NCBI GenBank assembly: GCA_029027985.1
Contig: CP119076.1
Span: 2,416,422-2,480,421, forward strand
DNA: 64,000 nt
Reading direction: 5' to 3'
Source: Klebsiella aerogenes
Lineage (GTDB): Bacteria > Pseudomonadota > Gammaproteobacteria > Enterobacterales > Enterobacteriaceae
A program made the translations under genes and the position numbers. How positions within the stretch are numbered: the first letter of the stretch is position 1; each line of letters opens with the position of its first letter. The notes under the pieces were generated by a model. The model had not been told where the DNA came from. It ran no database searches and worked only from the letters and a program-made list of their open reading frames with translations. Shown in pieces: positions 16,296 through 24,872 of this stretch.

Positions 16296-17816
16296 TCAGC
16301 CGCTTTCGGCGGATTGTGCCGGAGGCGTGAAGACCTCACGATAGAGGTCTTCACCATAGCTGGTATCCAGTGGCGCCCCTTCCGTAATACGGAACGTTCT
16401 TTCGCCATCCTCACGCCTTTCCGCGCACAGATAAACCGTATCCTGGTGATACTCCTGATAAAATGCGCAGGCAAATTCCGAGGTGTGTGTGACGAAAAAC
16501 AGCTTCACATGACGTTCTGCCAGCGCGGTCACTATCCCCCTGATAATGCCTGCTCCTTCCCGGCTGTTAGTGGCGGAAAACGATTCATTAAACAGCACCA
16601 GATCATCCGACTTCAGTTCGCTGACGATATCCCGCATACGCCTGAGCTCTTCATCAAGCTTTCCGCTGACCATATGGCTGTCTTCTTCACATTTATAATG
16701 GGTAAAAATCTGCCGGCAGATATCGGCACTGAAACATTCGGCAGACACAAACATCCCCGTCTGCATCATGATCTGGGCCAGACCGATGCTGCGTAAGAAC
16801 GTCGATTTTCCTCCCTGGTTAGCCCCGGTAATAATAAAGGTGTTTTTATTATCCGCTTTCAGGGTATTGCTGATGATGGTATCCGGAGAAGTCAGCGCCA
16901 GACAGGTATCAAATAATGCATCAAAGATCAGATAGCGCTCCCTTTTGTAGATCGGAACCGGAAAACACTGTGGCATATTCCGGTGATTCAGCACCTCAGC
17001 AAGATTCAGGCAGGCGATATAGAAACCCAGCTCAGCACGCAGCGCGCGAAAGAAATTGAGCAGATGTGCTGTAGACTGGGCCATTGCGCTGGCAACCAGC
17101 ACCAGTCCCTCATCCTGCAGGTCGCTGAGTGCCCGGAACCCGTTTTCATCCCGCGGAGCAATCTGTACCGTATAATGTTCCGGTTTGCGGGAAAACAGAC
17201 GCCGGAACCAGTTTCTGTTCTCTGCGGCAGGCTGGCGAAGCACATAGCCCTCCCCCCGGTTTCCCGCCCCCAGTCTGGCGCTCAGCAAGACCCCTTTTTT
17301 AAATGTCATCTGCCTGAGGTGTCCCTCGATCACTTCAAGATATTCATCATTCAGCTCCTGCATAATCATGACAAACAGGTGTTCCATGCCTGGTGAGGCG
17401 ACATGAAGAAGGTTTTTTTCCGCAATCCCCCTGACCTTACGTAAATTGTCCAGCAGAAAACGGGTGAACGAAATGGACTGATGAAGAATGGCGGAAGGAT
17501 ACCGCCCGAAAACACCGTAATGGAGTTTTTCCTTTTCCATTAACAGGCAATCCACCACAACTTTATAAAATTCCCTGAAAATTTCAGGATTGTAGAGACA
17601 ATCGCGCAGGATAGCCTGCCGGTATTCAATATCCTGTACCTCGGTCAATGGTTGTGAACACGCTTTTCTTACCACCGAATACAGAAAATCATCCCCGCCG
17701 GAAAGCGCCTGAAAAAGGACCTCCAGTTCCAGATCTTTAGTCAGAAGGGTAAAGTGGGCAGGAAATGATTCATCCACGATAAAATCATCATGTTTATACA
17801 TCAGGTATGCTTTCAT
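16296..17816 (-). CDS. MutS-like ATPase, second of a pair
   Basis: 506 residues from ATG 17816, which overlaps the previous stop as ATGA; the longer frame to 17882 lies inside the upstream gene. C-terminal half is a MutS domain V ATPase: Walker A ITGANQGGKST (~residue 330), then LVLFNESFSATNSREG (~405), and LFFVTHTSEFA. The Walker B acid pair DE of MutS is NE here. Mismatch-recognition domain I is missing, and the N-terminal half resembles only the helical core/clamp. MutS-type genes have been reported in fluoride-riboswitch regulons; the function of this subgroup is unknown. Likely forms a heterodimer with the upstream gene product. Confidence 0.82.
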   Translation of the reverse strand: MKAYLMYKHDDFIVDESFPAHFTLLTKDLELEVLFQALSGGDDFLYSVVRKACSQPLTEVQDIEYRQAILRDCLYNPEIFREFYKVVVDCLLMEKEKLHYGVFGRYPSAILHQSISFTRFLLDNLRKVRGIAEKNLLHVASPGMEHLFVMIMQELNDEYLEVIEGHLRQMTFKKGVLLSARLGAGNRGEGYVLRQPAAENRNWFRRLFSRKPEHYTVQIAPRDENGFRALSDLQDEGLVLVASAMAQSTAHLLNFFRALRAELGFYIACLNLAEVLNHRNMPQCFPVPIYKRERYLIFDALFDTCLALTSPDTIISNTLKADNKNTFIITGANQGGKSTFLRSIGLAQIMMQTGMFVSAECFSADICRQIFTHYKCEEDSHMVSGKLDEELRRMRDIVSELKSDDLVLFNESFSATNSREGAGIIRGIVTALAERHVKLFFVTHTSEFACAFYQEYHQDTVYLCAERREDGERTFRITEGAPLDTSYGEDLYREVFTPPAQSAESG

Positions 17817-19351
17817 CCGTTTAACCCCGCTTTTATTTTTTCGTGGGTCAGTCCATATTTCTGCACCAGGGTGACCGACCATGCCACGCCATCAGCAGGT
17901 TTCCTGATAACTTTATAGGTCCGGGAGGCCTCATTATCCTCTTCCACCGTACTCATCATGCTGACGACTGACGTATCCAGTGCCGTCAATTCATCTATAA
18001 ACGTCACGCAGATACAAATGGCATCCAGCGCGATGACCTTTTCAATGACCCGCGTACCCAGATAAATCGCATCGTGTGAGGTTGTAGAAGTGAATATCTC
18101 ATTCATAATGATGAGGCTGCGGGCAGTGGATTTATCCAGTATGGTTTTAATTCTCACCAAATCGTCATACAGTTTTCCACGTAAATTATGAATATTTTCA
18201 CTTTTTTCAAAGTGGGTAAAAATATTATCAACCAGATACAGCGTTGCCTGTTGCGCGGGAACGTATAACCCCAGCAGGGCAAAATAGTGTAACTGTCCGA
18301 CCATTCTGGCAAACGTGGTTTTCCCGCCCTGGTTAGGCCCGGAAATCACTAAAATACGCTCTCTCCCGTGGAGATAAAAATCATTACAGATAACCGGTGT
18401 CTGCTTATTAAGCAGACTGTCTGCAAGCGCCAGATCAAAAGCCGATGCGACCGTAATATTTTTTCTTTCGCGATTAATCTCAGGAATACAAAACGTTAAT
18501 CCTGCCACCTGAAACTGGCGGATATAATGGATACTGGCAAGATAAAACTGAACCTCTCGCTCAAAGACCTTCAGCGTATGTTCCTGATAATCAGAGTGAG
18601 CTTCAATGAAGGCATCAAGCCCTGCGAAAACAGCAGGGAAAAGTTTCGCCACACAGTCCAGAATTCTGGCCTCAAGATTATTCATGATGCCATCATGACT
18701 CCTGAAATCGACGTCAACCTGGACATCATGCTGTTTAAATCGGGAAAAGACCCGTAATACTTCATGGCTGTAATTTATCTCATCCGCATAATGTTCCACG
18801 CTGATGGTGTCGCCTTTGATCCTCAGACTGTAGCGGATATCTTCAAGCTGACTTCTGATGGTCTGAGCAACGGTAGATAAATCAGTAAATCCATCACTGT
18901 TGATATATTCAGACAGATAATTTCTGAAATTCGTCATCCCGCAGGACGTAAATGACAGGGTTTCCAGCCGCTCATGCAATACGATCACAGCACGGCAGTA
19001 CAGCAAAACACACTCCAGCTCCCATCGCCGTTGCTGGTAGTGGTAGTAGCGGTTCTCCTTTCGCGAACCAATCTCCCTTATCTTCTGCATTGTCGTTGAA
19101 TATTCCACCAGGGCATTGTAGAGGTCGTCTTTAGCCACATCCTGAATAACTCCCTGACGGTAGTAAATATCGTCAGGGTATTCCAGTGGAGTATAAAAGA
19201 ATGGAGAGATATCATACTCCTCCCGACCTTTGACAATCGCCATCACAACTTTATCAAGATTCAAATCAACAAAGCATTCAGGCTGCCGGGTATTTATTTT
19301 ATGTTTTCTGTTTTCATCAAGCGTCGCGAACAATATGCTGATAAAATTCAT
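17813..19351 (-). CDS. MutS-like ATPase, first of a pair
   Basis: 512 residues from ATG 19351 with GGAGGG just upstream; the open frame extends to 19414 but without a ribosome site. C-terminal ATPase: Walker A VISGPNQGGKTTFARMVGQ (~337), then SLIIMNEIFTSTTSHDA (~413), again NE in place of DE. The N-terminal part is helical and lacks the MutS mismatch-binding domain. Both proteins share layout but are quite divergent, as expected for obligate partners. They are convergent with the ATPase gene and divergent from the small membrane gene at 19462. Whether fluoride controls them is unclear, as no riboswitch lies in the 110-base upstream gap. Confidence 0.82.
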   Translation of the reverse strand: MNFISILFATLDENRKHKINTRQPECFVDLNLDKVVMAIVKGREEYDISPFFYTPLEYPDDIYYRQGVIQDVAKDDLYNALVEYSTTMQKIREIGSRKENRYYHYQQRRWELECVLLYCRAVIVLHERLETLSFTSCGMTNFRNYLSEYINSDGFTDLSTVAQTIRSQLEDIRYSLRIKGDTISVEHYADEINYSHEVLRVFSRFKQHDVQVDVDFRSHDGIMNNLEARILDCVAKLFPAVFAGLDAFIEAHSDYQEHTLKVFEREVQFYLASIHYIRQFQVAGLTFCIPEINRERKNITVASAFDLALADSLLNKQTPVICNDFYLHGRERILVISGPNQGGKTTFARMVGQLHYFALLGLYVPAQQATLYLVDNIFTHFEKSENIHNLRGKLYDDLVRIKTILDKSTARSLIIMNEIFTSTTSHDAIYLGTRVIEKVIALDAICICVTFIDELTALDTSVVSMMSTVEEDNEASRTYKVIRKPADGVAWSVTLVQKYGLTHEKIKAGLNG

Positions 19352-19424
19352 AATCCCTCCGGAATGACTTTCCTGAGAATTTAGTTTAATAACGGATCCT
19401 CGTGTATATATCACCGGGCCGTCC

Positions 19425-19433
19425 TGCTATACT
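19425..19433 (+). promoter_or_regulatory. Extended -10 promoter element
   Basis: TGCTATACT is a near-consensus extended -10 box with no good -35. Transcription from about 19440 would lead into the small membrane-protein gene at 19462. Confidence 0.5.
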
Positions 19434-19461
19434 CATCTCCATGCAATGAATGGAGAACATC

Positions 19462-19572
19462 ATGGATTATGTCTTAATCGTATTCGCTCTCATGATTCTG
19501 GCCCTTATATGTGTATTTGCTTTCGCATTATGGTCACAACATCGTGTGGCGCGAAAAAAACATAAAAAGTAA
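19462..19572 (+). CDS. 36-residue single-pass membrane protein
   Basis: Frame from ATG 19462 to TAA 19570-19572: begins MDYVLIVFALMILALICV, continues hydrophobic to about residue 24, and ends in the basic tail HRVARKKHKK. GGAG lies 6 bases upstream, and an extended -10 promoter precedes it. The hydrophobic N-terminus with a positive C-terminus predicts N-out/C-in insertion in the inner membrane. It lies between the divergent MutS-like genes and the convergent USP/antiporter operon. No family recognised; small proteins of this type often modulate a transporter. Confidence 0.6.
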   Translation: MDYVLIVFALMILALICVFAFALWSQHRVARKKHKK

Positions 19573-19589
19573 TTAATTTCTTCAGGACG

Positions 19590-20009
19590 TTATTTTCTGA
19601 CCACCGTGACTGGACACAGGGCATGGTCAACGACCTGGCGGGCAACGGATCCCAGCAGCCAGCGAGAAAACAACGTTTTGCCACGGTGCCCGACCACGAT
19701 ATGGTCGATACTGTGTGTATCAGCATAACGAAGTATTTGTTCGGCGGGATGGCCCATTGCCACATGGAATTTGGTCTCTTTTTTCAGCTCAGGGTACTGT
19801 TTTTTCAGATTCCGCATCATCTGGTTAAAGTAGGACTGTGTCCGGCTGACAAAATCCTGCATCTCCACCTCACCACCAAACTCCGGCAGCTGGCATACGG
19901 CAATAACGTACAATTCACTGTTATAATGACGGGCAAGTTCAGACGCAAAACTCATCGCCTCTTTTGCGGGTTCGGAGCCATCATAGGCAACCAGTATTCG
20001 GTTCATCAT
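19590..20009 (-). CDS. Universal stress protein, ATP-binding type
   Basis: 139 residues from ATG 20009 (MMNRILVAYDGSEPAKEAM), with GAGGAAA upstream; the extension to 20045 is not supported. Contains the complete USP nucleotide motif GHRGKTLFSRWLLGSVARQV, i.e. G-x2-G-x9-G(S). It should bind ATP, unlike the USP at 11465-11893. It lies about 50 bases downstream of the antiporter gene and probably shares its fluoride-riboswitch transcript. Confidence 0.87.
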   Translation of the reverse strand: MMNRILVAYDGSEPAKEAMSFASELARHYNSELYVIAVCQLPEFGGEVEMQDFVSRTQSYFNQMMRNLKKQYPELKKETKFHVAMGHPAEQILRYADTHSIDHIVVGHRGKTLFSRWLLGSVARQVVDHALCPVTVVRK

Positions 20010-20060
20010 GATTATTTCCTCTTCAACGTAACGGACACTGAACATCGACAGTTGCGAACA

Positions 20061-21260
20061 TTATTCTCCTTTATTCACCCCTTCATCCGTCACACGCCGG
20101 GTGTTGTCGTTTTCCGGCAGTAAGTGGCGTGGTAAGAAAAATGCATTTGCTATCAGCGTCGGAAGCACGGCGCTGCCGATCACCGCAGCGACCAGCGATG
20201 AGTACTGCGCCTCATTTATCAGGTGATGCGACAGGCCAAACAGTGCCGAAATCGTGCCGAAGGTCAGCCCGGTGGACATCAGCAATGTGGTGTACATACT
20301 TTCCTGATGGGAAGATCCATACCAGCGGCACACCGGATAGACCCCGGCAAGCTTGGTGAGCATTTTGACCAACAGCAGGATCAAAAAAGCACCAGGTGCG
20401 CCGGCCAGTGCCGGAAGAGAAACCAGCGAGCCCGCCCGGATAAAATAAAACGGCGTCAGCAGGCCGAACGTCAGCGTCCTGAGACGACGTATCAGCACAT
20501 GGTCCTTACCGACGGTTCCCGCCAGCACCATCCCGATAAGATACGCTGGCAGTACCGCCTCACTGTCAGCCCAGGTGGCCAGTCCACCGAGGGCGAACAG
20601 ACATAACATTAAAAACTTGGCTTCCAGTTCGGAAGGCCGATCGCCAAAGCGCTTGAAGAAACGGGGGGTAAGCCAGGGAAGGAGAAAAGCCGCCACCACC
20701 ATGGCGCCGGTAAATGCGACGGATCTGAACGTAAAGGGGGCGAAAATTAGTCCCAGAGCAATAACGGTCGCCAGATCGGTGACAAAGCAGGCGGCAAGGA
20801 CCGTTTTCCCGTATCCGGAGGTATTGAACCCAAGCTCCAGCATCACGGCATACACCACCGCGACCGATGTCGTGGACATGGCGATCCCGGCCAGCCAGCT
20901 GGCTTCGGGCGTCCATCCCAGACACCATCTGGCCAGTGCAGCACAGAGGAGAAACGGCAGGAAAAAGCTGATCAGCCCAATAATCAGCGCCTGTTTCCAC
21001 TGTTTTCGGAAAACGCCCGGGTCGAGTTCCGCTCCGGCAAGGAAAGTCAGCAGTATTGCGCCTGCACCGGATAAAAACTGCACCCAGCTGGCATCTCCGG
21101 CCAGTATGCTGGCACCTAACAAGGCACCAATAATGAGCTGCGCAATTGTCCCCACTACAATTTCGGAGAGCGCTGTCGCGATACGCAGGTATATGGACAG
21201 GATGGTGGCGATTAATGCGAGACCCAGCCACAGTGCAGCCTGGAACCAGATTTCAGTCAT
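20061..21260 (-). CDS. CPA-type cation/proton antiporter
   Basis: 399 residues from ATG 21260 with GGGAG; the longer frame to 21350 runs through the riboswitch expression region. About 12 helices of the Na/H exchanger fold. The family signature is visible: GAILLTFLAGAELDP (helix 3-4), AMSTTSVAVVYAVM, and FVTDLATVIALG with the conserved transport Asp (TDLAT). No TrkA/RCK domain follows the membrane part, so it is shorter than KefB/KefC. Under a fluoride riboswitch it would be expected to correct cytoplasmic pH or Na when fluoride enters as HF; direct fluoride transport is possible but not shown. Confidence 0.88.
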   Translation of the reverse strand: MTEIWFQAALWLGLALIATILSIYLRIATALSEIVVGTIAQLIIGALLGASILAGDASWVQFLSGAGAILLTFLAGAELDPGVFRKQWKQALIIGLISFFLPFLLCAALARWCLGWTPEASWLAGIAMSTTSVAVVYAVMLELGFNTSGYGKTVLAACFVTDLATVIALGLIFAPFTFRSVAFTGAMVVAAFLLPWLTPRFFKRFGDRPSELEAKFLMLCLFALGGLATWADSEAVLPAYLIGMVLAGTVGKDHVLIRRLRTLTFGLLTPFYFIRAGSLVSLPALAGAPGAFLILLLVKMLTKLAGVYPVCRWYGSSHQESMYTTLLMSTGLTFGTISALFGLSHHLINEAQYSSLVAAVIGSAVLPTLIANAFFLPRHLLPENDNTRRVTDEGVNKGE

Positions 21261-21339
21261 ATAAACTCCCGATGGTAACCGGTGGTTTGCAGAACTGACA
21301 GGCAATGAAAGGGGCCAGAAAAGGTAAGCGGCATATTGG

Positions 21340-21440
21340 CTCCTACACAATGCAACGTCTCACCCGCAACGGGGTGAACAGTCAGAATGTGTAGGCATCA
21401 TCAGCCGGAAGGCGGTTAGAGGAGAATGCCATCTCCTGTA
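21340..21440 (-). ncRNA. Fluoride riboswitch with expression platform, minus strand
   Basis: Read on the minus strand the aptamer spans 21438-21388: CAGGAGATGGCATTCTCCT forms P1, then AACCGCC/GGC hairpin, then the diagnostic CTGATGATGCCTACAC. ATGGCAT pairs with ATGCC as the pseudoknot. Downstream, TGTGTAGGAG (about 21349-21340) can pair with CCTACACA-side bases of the aptamer 3' arm (21388-21397 region), a switch of the anti-terminator/sequestrator kind that ends about 80 bases before the antiporter ATG at 21260. Matches the well-known enterobacterial crcB motif closely. Confidence 0.92.
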
Positions 21441-21442
21441 AA

Positions 21443-21915
21443 AACCCTAGCAAGAAATACTACTGTTTACCAGCAGTTGAAGACAGGATTTGAATAATGT
21501 TTTTCAGATATGCTTCTGCTGACTGTGACAAACACCCTCACCTCCTACCAAGGGATAATGCAACAGGTACAAAAATCAAAATAGCCTCAAAAGCAGCTAT
21601 TTGGTGCTAGTTCATGAAGTATATTTGCGTCTCTCGACCATATTTAACCGTTTACCCTTATCTACGGAACCCGATTCTTCTGACTCGCCATAATCATTGC
21701 GGCAGATTGGTTCCAGTGTTGTGATGGCCCACAGCCAGCGTCCTCTACAGATTATCGATCCCTGGAGTTCTCTACCCACATTCTTTGTCAGCAACGCAAA
21801 CCGAGAAATATATATGCATGCGCACGCATGCATATTATTATCAGATTGACCCCATCTCCGTGTCGTCATCCAGCACCGATGACAATCCTGCCCTTTATCG
21901 CTAAGGAACTGATAG
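21443..21915. other. Intergenic region with promoter of riboswitch and a 24-base palindrome
   Basis: No gene is supported; the open frame at 21612-22031 minus is an antisense shadow. The minus-strand promoter for the riboswitch should lie near 21455-21490 (TAGTAT-like -10). At 21812-21835 there is a perfect inverted repeat, half-site ATATGCATGCG with a 2-base centre, about 80 bases before the decarboxylase start. It is a good candidate operator for the MarR protein encoded after the decarboxylase gene. AAGGAA at 21902-21907 is the ribosome site. Confidence 0.5.
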
Positions 21916-23403
21916 ATGAATCTTGTTGATAGTGCGTTGGATTTACGTGTTTTTTTGCAGACGTTGCGCCAGAGAAATGACCTGGTTGACGTTTCACTGC
22001 CGGTAGATGCCGACCTCGAAGTCGCAGCCATTACTCGCCGCGTCTATGAAAAACGTCTGGCCGCCCCGCTGTTCAGCCACATCAAATCGGCTTTACCAGG
22101 ATCGCGTATTCTGGGCGCGCCAGCCGGTATGCTGGCGGATAAAGAAAAAGAGTATGCTCGGCTGGCGCTGCACTTTGGCTTGCCTGAGGATACCCGGCCT
22201 AAAGCGCTGATAAAAACCATTCTGGATGCGATGCAGCGCGATCCCATTGCACCGCGCGAATGCGATTCCGCCCCCTGTAAAGAGAATCGCTGGCTGGGTG
22301 ATGAGATCGACCTGACTCGGCTGCCGGTACCGCTACTGCATGAAAAAGATGGTGGTCGCTATATCGGCACCTATGGTTTCCACGTGGTTCAGTCTCCGGA
22401 CGGTAGCTGGGACAGCTGGAGTATTGGCCGCATGATGCTGGTTGATAAAAATAAGATGACCGGACCGACCATTCCTACCCAGCATATCGGTATGATCCGC
22501 GAAATGTGGACAACCCTCGGCAAGCCGACGCCGTGGGCTTTTGTTCTCGGTGGGCCGCCCGCGGCGGTTGCCGTCGCCGGGATGCCGCTGCCGGCATTCG
22601 TCAGCGAACCGGGCTATGTCGGCGCGCTGCTGGGCAAACCTGTGGATGTGGTTAAGTCGGAGTTAAGTCATTTGCGGGTGCCGGCTAACGCCGAGATTAT
22701 TATCGAAGGGGAAATCAGTATTGATGAGACGGCCGCTGAAGGACCGATGGGAGAATATCACGGATACCAACACAATAAAGGTAAAGTGCAGCCGTTGTTC
22801 CACGTTAAAGCGGTAACCTTCCGTCAACAGCCGATATTACCGATCTGCGTGGCTGGTCTGCCGCCGGAAGAAAACCATACTATCTGGGGAACCATGATTT
22901 CGGCGCAGGTGCTGAGCGATTTACAGCGTGCCGGGCTGCCGGTGGATATGGCCTGGTGTTCCTATGAAGCGGCAACCTGTTGGACGGTGATCTCTGTTGA
23001 TCCGCAGCGGTTGGCGGCGCTCAACACCACGGCTCGCGAGTTTGCCGACCGCGTAGCCGAAGTCTATTACCGCACCCATGCAGGATACCTGGTGCCAAAA
23101 TTAATCATTACCGGCAACGATATTGATATCACCCGTATTGATGAAGTGGTATGGGTACTGGCGACCAGAGCGCATCCGCAAACCGATTTTATTGCCTACC
23201 CGGATATCCCGGGCTTCCCGATGGTGCCTTACCTGAATAAGGACGATCTGGCAAAAGGCGCTGGCGGCAATATGGTGATTAACTGCCTGTTGCCGGAACA
23301 ATTTAACGGAGAGATGCGCGCCACGACGGCCTCTTTTGCGCATTCTTATCCGCAAGCCATTAAGGACAAGGTCGTGGCTAACTGGCAGCAATACGGCTAT
23401 TGA
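21916..23403 (+). CDS. hudA: UbiD-family decarboxylase, HudA-like
   Basis: 495 residues. Strong resemblance to Pseudomonas aeruginosa HudA (PA0254), a UbiD-type pyrrole-2-carboxylate decarboxylase, judged from memory: LPVPLLHEKDGGRYIGTYG, TPWAFVLGGPPA, EGPMGEYHGY, LPICVAGLPPEENHTIWGT and GNDIDITRIDEVVWVLATRAHP. The E-x-n-E-n-E type catalytic residues of the UbiD fold lie in the EGPMGEYHGY/PEENHT segments. The enzyme needs prenylated FMN made by a UbiX-type protein, which is not encoded here. It probably decarboxylates a heteroaromatic acid. Start ATG 21916 with AAGGAA 8 bases upstream. Cotranscribed or closely linked with the MarR gene 91 bases downstream. Confidence 0.85.
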   Translation: MNLVDSALDLRVFLQTLRQRNDLVDVSLPVDADLEVAAITRRVYEKRLAAPLFSHIKSALPGSRILGAPAGMLADKEKEYARLALHFGLPEDTRPKALIKTILDAMQRDPIAPRECDSAPCKENRWLGDEIDLTRLPVPLLHEKDGGRYIGTYGFHVVQSPDGSWDSWSIGRMMLVDKNKMTGPTIPTQHIGMIREMWTTLGKPTPWAFVLGGPPAAVAVAGMPLPAFVSEPGYVGALLGKPVDVVKSELSHLRVPANAEIIIEGEISIDETAAEGPMGEYHGYQHNKGKVQPLFHVKAVTFRQQPILPICVAGLPPEENHTIWGTMISAQVLSDLQRAGLPVDMAWCSYEAATCWTVISVDPQRLAALNTTAREFADRVAEVYYRTHAGYLVPKLIITGNDIDITRIDEVVWVLATRAHPQTDFIAYPDIPGFPMVPYLNKDDLAKGAGGNMVINCLLPEQFNGEMRATTASFAHSYPQAIKDKVVANWQQYGY

Positions 23404-23494
23404 TAGCGACAAAGGTATCGCGCGGTGATGGACCTTTTTCCACCGCGCCCTTAAAATCGGCGATCGTAAAGCCGTTAATTTTTATCAGGTTGGT

Positions 23495-23938
23495 ATGAAA
23501 AATAGACCTCAAATGTCCCTTTCCTCCGGCGCGCTGTATGACATGACCAATATCGTCAGATTTCGCGAACGCGCATTGAGTGAAAAACTTACATCGATTG
23601 GACTAACACTACCTGAATGGCGAGTCCTGCGGATTATCCATAGTTTCCCCGAAGCCATCCCCATGAGTATCGTGATTGAACATTCGCAGTCCGACCGCAG
23701 TACGCTTGGCCGAACGGTCGACAAACTGGTTAATCGGGGATGGGTCGAAAAGTTGGCGGATCCGAGCGATAAACGTGCGTTCCGGGTGCGTTACCTGGAG
23801 GCCTCCGTCAACATTTATCATCAAGCCTATGCCCTGGTTGCCGACTATGACGCGAGCATGATCGAGCGTTTATCTGAGGAGGATCGCCAATTACTGGCCG
23901 CACTTCTGCAGCGGATACCGCAGAGAATGCAGGAATAA
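23495..23938 (+). CDS. hudR: MarR/SlyA-family regulator, HudR-like
   Basis: 147 residues. Winged helix: LTLPEWRVLRIIHSF, PMSIVIEHSQSDRSTLGRTVDKLVNRGWVEKL and the wing ADPSDKRAFRVRYLE. In P. aeruginosa, HudR is a MarR-type repressor beside hudA that controls the decarboxylase; the same pairing here supports that role. The upstream palindrome at 21812-21835 is the likely binding site. The start ATG has only a weak AGG, which fits low-level expression of a repressor. Confidence 0.82.
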   Translation: MKNRPQMSLSSGALYDMTNIVRFRERALSEKLTSIGLTLPEWRVLRIIHSFPEAIPMSIVIEHSQSDRSTLGRTVDKLVNRGWVEKLADPSDKRAFRVRYLEASVNIYHQAYALVADYDASMIERLSEEDRQLLAALLQRIPQRMQE

Positions 23939-24025
23939 CGCAACATTATTCTCTCGTTCTACCGCGCAGACTTTGACGTTGGATACGCCAGCGGAAGTCC
24001 TGACATATGCCATCAACAGGGATAT

Positions 24026-24865
24026 TTATCCCATCGCCTGCGACATTAAGCTAAACATGCGTACCTCATCGCTATGCCGCGCAATCTCTCCCTTCACCAT
24101 TGCCAGCGGTCGATCCACCAGCGCGAACCCGTTTTGCCCCAGCCAGTGGGTAAAAGGTTCATGATGACCTTCCGGACAGTCCAGGCGGACAAACTCGCCA
24201 GCGAGCGTTGTCAGAAAATGGGCGCATAGCGCCTGAGCCTGCTCGCTGTGGCTAGCCACCACCGGCCCAATGACGTAGCCGCGGCCAAAGCGTCGACAGC
24301 CCGCCCAGGCGATAACGCAGCCCTGACTATCGCGGATTGTCGCGACGCGCGCGTGGGCCACCAGCCAACGGATAAGATTTTCTCGCGCATCGCCCCAGGC
24401 ATTGCTATCCAGCAACACAAGGTCCGGTATATCCGAAGCCGTCGCGGCAGACGTTACCCTACCCGGCGCCGCGACGGCGGGAAGCGCAACGGCGTGCCAC
24501 TGCTGGATAAATCCCGCCGGACGGAAACCAAATTGACGGTATAACGGTTCGCCGGCGGGTGTGGCGTGCAGCCGGACATGGCGATCGGCAAGCGTATCCA
24601 GTTGGGCGGCAAATAGCTTTTTGCCAACCCCTTTTCCCTGTTGATCTTTGGCCACCAGCACCAGGCCGATAGTGGCATGATGGTGACCCCAGCGCCAGCA
24701 TAGCGTGGTGCCGCGCAGTTCGCCCCCTTCTTCCGCCAGCATCCCCTCGCCCAGCGTAAAGGCGCATTGCCAGTCTTCCAGGCGATGCGGCCAGCCCATC
24801 TGCTGACTTAGCATTAAGCCGCCGGTAACATCTGTCGCCTGCATTGTTCGCAACACGATTGTCAT
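24026..24865 (-). CDS. Tandem GNAT N-acetyltransferase
   Basis: 279 residues. N-terminal GNAT domain (~1-135) has the acetyl-CoA loop QQGKGVGKKLFAA (Q/R-x-x-G-x-G/A) and ends LYRQFGF. The C-terminal half (~145-260) is a second, divergent GNAT-like domain (WLVAHARVATIRDSQGCVIAWAGCRRFGRGYVIGPVVA) resembling the Acetyltransf_18 group. Two-domain GNATs of this kind are widespread and their substrates are unknown. It starts 7 bases after the mscS-like stop on the same strand, so both are probably one transcript. Confidence 0.8.
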   Translation of the reverse strand: MTIVLRTMQATDVTGGLMLSQQMGWPHRLEDWQCAFTLGEGMLAEEGGELRGTTLCWRWGHHHATIGLVLVAKDQQGKGVGKKLFAAQLDTLADRHVRLHATPAGEPLYRQFGFRPAGFIQQWHAVALPAVAAPGRVTSAATASDIPDLVLLDSNAWGDARENLIRWLVAHARVATIRDSQGCVIAWAGCRRFGRGYVIGPVVASHSEQAQALCAHFLTTLAGEFVRLDCPEGHHEPFTHWLGQNGFALVDRPLAMVKGEIARHSDEVRMFSLMSQAMG

Positions 24866-24872
24866 ATTCTGA

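Noticed and set aside
21612-22031. 139-codon minus frame upstream of and overlapping hudA
   Set aside because: Lies antisense to the hudA start and through the palindrome; low-complexity Ser/Arg-rich N-terminus typical of a shadow frame.
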